NCBI RefSeq assembly: GCF_032970905.1
Contig: NZ_JAWJZA010000005.1
Length of the DNA: 64,000 nucleotides
Direction: 5' to 3' (one strand)
From: Veillonella absiana
Lineage (GTDB): Bacteria > Bacillota > Negativicutes > Veillonellales > Veillonellaceae
Shown: in pieces, positions 62,141-64,000 of the stretch
Layout: each line of letters opens with the position of its first letter
How positions within the stretch are numbered: the first letter of the stretch is position 1
Position numbers and translations under genes: made by a program
Notes under the pieces: model-generated
Told to the model about the DNA's origin: nothing
Seen by the model: only the letters and a program-made list of their open reading frames with translations
Database searches by the model: none

Positions 62141-63499
62141 TTATTTTTCTGCTGTAGCTATGGCTTCTGCTTTTTTCACTTCAATGTATTTGACCATACC
62201 ATCGACTGCTTTTTTAGCCTCTCTCATAGCTAATACTACTGTAGCTGGTTTATGCACAACATCCCCGCCAGCGAATACGCCTTCACGGCTAGTCATACCA
62301 TATGGTTCTTCTACTGTTACGATGTAACCGCTATCGTTAACTTCAATGTTATTGCCTTTACCAGTTAAACGAGTTTGAGGTTTATGACCTGCCGCTAAAA
62401 TAATTTTATCAGCTTCTAGTTCAGCAAATTCACCGATATTTTCGATACCAGTACCATCTTCTGTTAATTTTGTCAGTTCATAACGAAGACCTGTTACTTT
62501 ATCTTCCCCAATACATGCCACTGGTGATGCAAAGAATTGGAATTCAACACCTTCTGCTAAAGCTTCTTCGTATTCAGATTTTAGTGCAGGCATTTGTTCT
62601 TGCCCACGACGATATACGACTGTAACAGATTTTGCACCTAAACGAACACAAGTACGCGCCGCATCCATCGCCACATTACCAGCGCCGATAACAACAACAC
62701 GATCCCCTGCATCTACAGGAATATCGCGTTTCACAAGCTCACGATTATCTACCAATTGAACATTCGTCAACAAATGCATCGCCTGGAATACACCATCAAT
62801 AGTATCGTTTTCCATGTGAACATGTTGTGGAATATGCGTACCAGTACCAATAAATACAGCATCAAAGCCATCGGCAAATAAATCATCAATAGTTTTATCT
62901 ACACCGATATATGTATTACATACAAATGTTACGCCTAAACCTTCCAAACGAGCTACTTCGCGACGAACAACAGATTTGCTCAAACGGAAATCAGGAATAC
63001 CGAATGTTAAAATACCACCCGGTTCACTTTGCCCTTCAAACACGGTAACTGCATAGCCCAATTTAGCCGCATCCCCAGCCACACTAAGACCTGCCGGGCC
63101 AGAGCCGATAACGGCAATGCGTCCATTGTCTTGTTTGATTTTTTTAGGTTTGCGTAGATCGTTGATACTTTCAAAATCAGCAGCAAATCGTTCCAATTTG
63201 CCAATATTGATTGGTGGCTTTTTCATGCGATTCATGATACAGTTGCCTTCGCATTGAGTTTCACGAGGACATACACGACCACAGATAGATGGTAAATTTG
63301 TGCGCTCTGCCAAAATTTCATTGGCCACACCAAAGTTTCCTTGCGCGATGGCATGGATAAAACGAGGAATTTGATTATCTATAGGACATCCAGTTTGACA
63401 CAAAGGTTTAGGGCAATTCAAACAACGCTTCGCCTCTAATAATGCCTCTTCCATTGTATAATCTTGGTCAAAATGTAATGGCTTTAATTCGTTACTCAT
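62141..63499 (-). CDS. gltD: NADPH-dependent glutamate synthase small subunit-like oxidoreductase (GltD/GltA)
   Basis: 452 residues; ATG 63499 with GGGAGG 8 bases upstream. The N-terminal domain binds two [4Fe-4S] clusters through CLNCPKPLCQTGCP and ICGRVCPRETQCEGNC. An FAD site (AVIGSGPAGLSVAGDAAKLG) and an NADPH site (VVIGAGNVAMDAARTC) follow. It supplies electrons to GltB from NADPH; related proteins (NfnB, SudA) use the same fold, and gltB is 34 kb away, so the partner is not certain. Length fits GltA/GltD better than NfnB. It is monocistronic. Confidence 0.8.
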   Translation of the reverse strand: MSNELKPLHFDQDYTMEEALLEAKRCLNCPKPLCQTGCPIDNQIPRFIHAIAQGNFGVANEILAERTNLPSICGRVCPRETQCEGNCIMNRMKKPPINIGKLERFAADFESINDLRKPKKIKQDNGRIAVIGSGPAGLSVAGDAAKLGYAVTVFEGQSEPGGILTFGIPDFRLSKSVVRREVARLEGLGVTFVCNTYIGVDKTIDDLFADGFDAVFIGTGTHIPQHVHMENDTIDGVFQAMHLLTNVQLVDNRELVKRDIPVDAGDRVVVIGAGNVAMDAARTCVRLGAKSVTVVYRRGQEQMPALKSEYEEALAEGVEFQFFASPVACIGEDKVTGLRYELTKLTEDGTGIENIGEFAELEADKIILAAGHKPQTRLTGKGNNIEVNDSGYIVTVEEPYGMTSREGVFAGGDVVHKPATVVLAMREAKKAVDGMVKYIEVKKAEAIATAEK

Positions 63500-63696
63500 G
63501 GCACATGCCTCCCTTAAATACACTGATACTTTCAATTCCTAGGGCCCAACCTCATAGGCCTTTAGTAAATGCACTAGTCATGTTGCAGTATCCAATTACC
63601 CTCATGAGGTGATTATATCGTGCATATTTATCTAAATATAATATTACGGTGCAAATGCCTGTCCGTCAAGGTAATATATCAACTTTCAACATAATA

Positions 63697-63746
63697 AATA
63701 AGAGTTATAACAAAGCATACATTCTTGCTTCGTTATAACTCTTATT
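63697..63746. terminator. Intrinsic terminator after the Fe-ADH remnant
   Basis: AATAAGAGTTATAAC pairs with GTTATAACTCTTATT (15 bp), with inner AAGC/GCTT. Active on either strand. The stretch 63500-63696 has no gene. Confidence 0.7.
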
Positions 63747-63772
63747 GTATTCCTATGGGATTCTATCGGAAC

Positions 63773-63891
63773 ATGCTCTTATAGATGTCCGCAATTTCTT
63801 CTAATGTGCAGTCACGAGGATTACCTGGTGTACAAGCATCATTGAAAGCAGATTCTGCGAGGAATGGAATATCTTCTTCTTTAGCTAAACC
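63773..63891 (-). pseudogene. Iron-containing alcohol dehydrogenase, C-terminal remnant
   Basis: Reading down to the stop at 63775-63773 gives FNDACTPGNPRDCTLEEIAD then IYKSMFR, the characteristic C-terminus of group III (FucO/lactaldehyde-reductase-like) alcohol dehydrogenases. Only about 40 codons remain; an in-frame stop lies at 63894-63892 and unrelated sequence follows. The catalytic and metal-binding domains are gone. Confidence 0.7.
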
Positions 63892-63907
63892 CTAAAGGGC
63901 ATATTGT

Positions 63908-64000
63908 CTACTTGCCACCCTTAAAAGGGTCCTCATATTCTTTAATACTAATTTTATCCGACATCTTGTCATGTATTTCCTGCTCAGTGATATACTTTTT
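63908..64000 (-). CDS. C-terminus of an unidentified gene, partial
   Basis: The open frame enters from the right edge and ends at 63908: 30 residues, charged and hydrophilic (KKYITEQEIHDKMSDKIS, then EYEDPFKGGK). No family is recognised from so little sequence. It abuts the Fe-ADH remnant, separated by a short ACCCTTTTAAGGGT palindrome, suggesting a rearrangement boundary. Confidence 0.35.
   Translation of the reverse strand, partial: KKYITEQEIHDKMSDKISIKEYEDPFKGGK

Noticed and set aside
1..64000. tRNA or rRNA genes
   Set aside because: Scanning both strands of the intergenic regions by eye showed no cloverleaf with a TTCRA loop and CCA end, and no rRNA-like stretches.

Overview
The window looks like chromosomal DNA of a diderm, anaerobic member of the Negativicutes, most likely a Veillonella species. 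Low-to-moderate GC and Firmicutes-like ribosome binding sites occur together with outer-membrane biology: trimeric (YadA-type) and classical autotransporter remnants, and a YadA anchor followed by an SLH segment. The metabolic genes ([FeFe] hydrogenase, Pta, Etf/Fix electron-transfer genes, lactate-utilisation-type proteins) fit a lactate-fermenting anaerobe. The genus is inferred from gene content, not from a search. I see no rRNA, tRNA, CRISPR array or intact insertion sequence.

Layout. 1-5.4 kb: site-2 protease (partial), CMD protein, secreted protein and an OhrR-type MarR regulator, then two decayed oxidative-stress genes (glutathione peroxidase, rubrerythrin-like) and a P1B metal ATPase behind two CsoR-type operator palindromes. 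5.4-9.7 kb: a doubly truncated DUF4143 ATPase joined to a truncated ArsC-family gene, an RluA-type pseudouridine synthase, an Eis-like GNAT protein and a frameshifted DUF2156 gene. 9.8-17.8 kb: an orphan RND-type membrane fusion lipoprotein, then the phosphate regulon (pstSCAB-phoU plus a PhoBR-type pair) with a PHO-box-like array upstream of pstS. 17.9-23.7 kb: three broken autotransporter genes around an [FeFe] hydrogenase and a TPR lipoprotein. 24-29.8 kb: gltB and a divergent nitroreductase. 29.8-34.4 kb: a four-gene coproporphyrin-dependent haem operon (hemE-cpfC-cgoX-chdC), genes overlapping by 1-4 bases. 34.5-47.2 kb: a YhaO/YhaN-type nuclease pair, bioB, two DUF445 membrane proteins with an MBL-fold protein, a frameshifted gene of unknown function, pta and a LUD protein. 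47.3-62 kb: a short-chain acyl-CoA island (GntP permease, acyl-CoA dehydrogenase, crotonase, MaoC/PhaJ hydratase, CoA-transferase, hydroxyacyl-CoA dehydrogenase, AtoE transporter), a divergent LysR regulator, then a GlcD-type flavoprotein with EtfB, EtfA, FixC and FixX. 62-64 kb: a GltD-like NADPH oxidoreductase and fragments at the edge.

How the genes work together. The 47-62 kb island has the parts to import a 3-hydroxybutyrate- or crotonate-like acid, load it onto CoA, interconvert (R)- and (S)-3-hydroxybutyryl-CoA through crotonyl-CoA, and reduce or oxidise it, passing electrons through Etf/FixCX. No thiolase is visible. The least expected sequence signals are: (i) two intrinsic terminators with unrelated stems but equal-length 32-nt loops that match at 25 of 32 positions; (ii) four iterons at exactly 20-bp spacing between atoE and its LysR gene; and (iii) several paired palindromes that look like operators.

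The window also holds many decayed genes (gpx, rubrerythrin, DUF4143, arsC, DUF2156, three autotransporters, a gene of unknown function and an Fe-ADH tail). Stress and surface genes are eroding while the core metabolic operons are intact.
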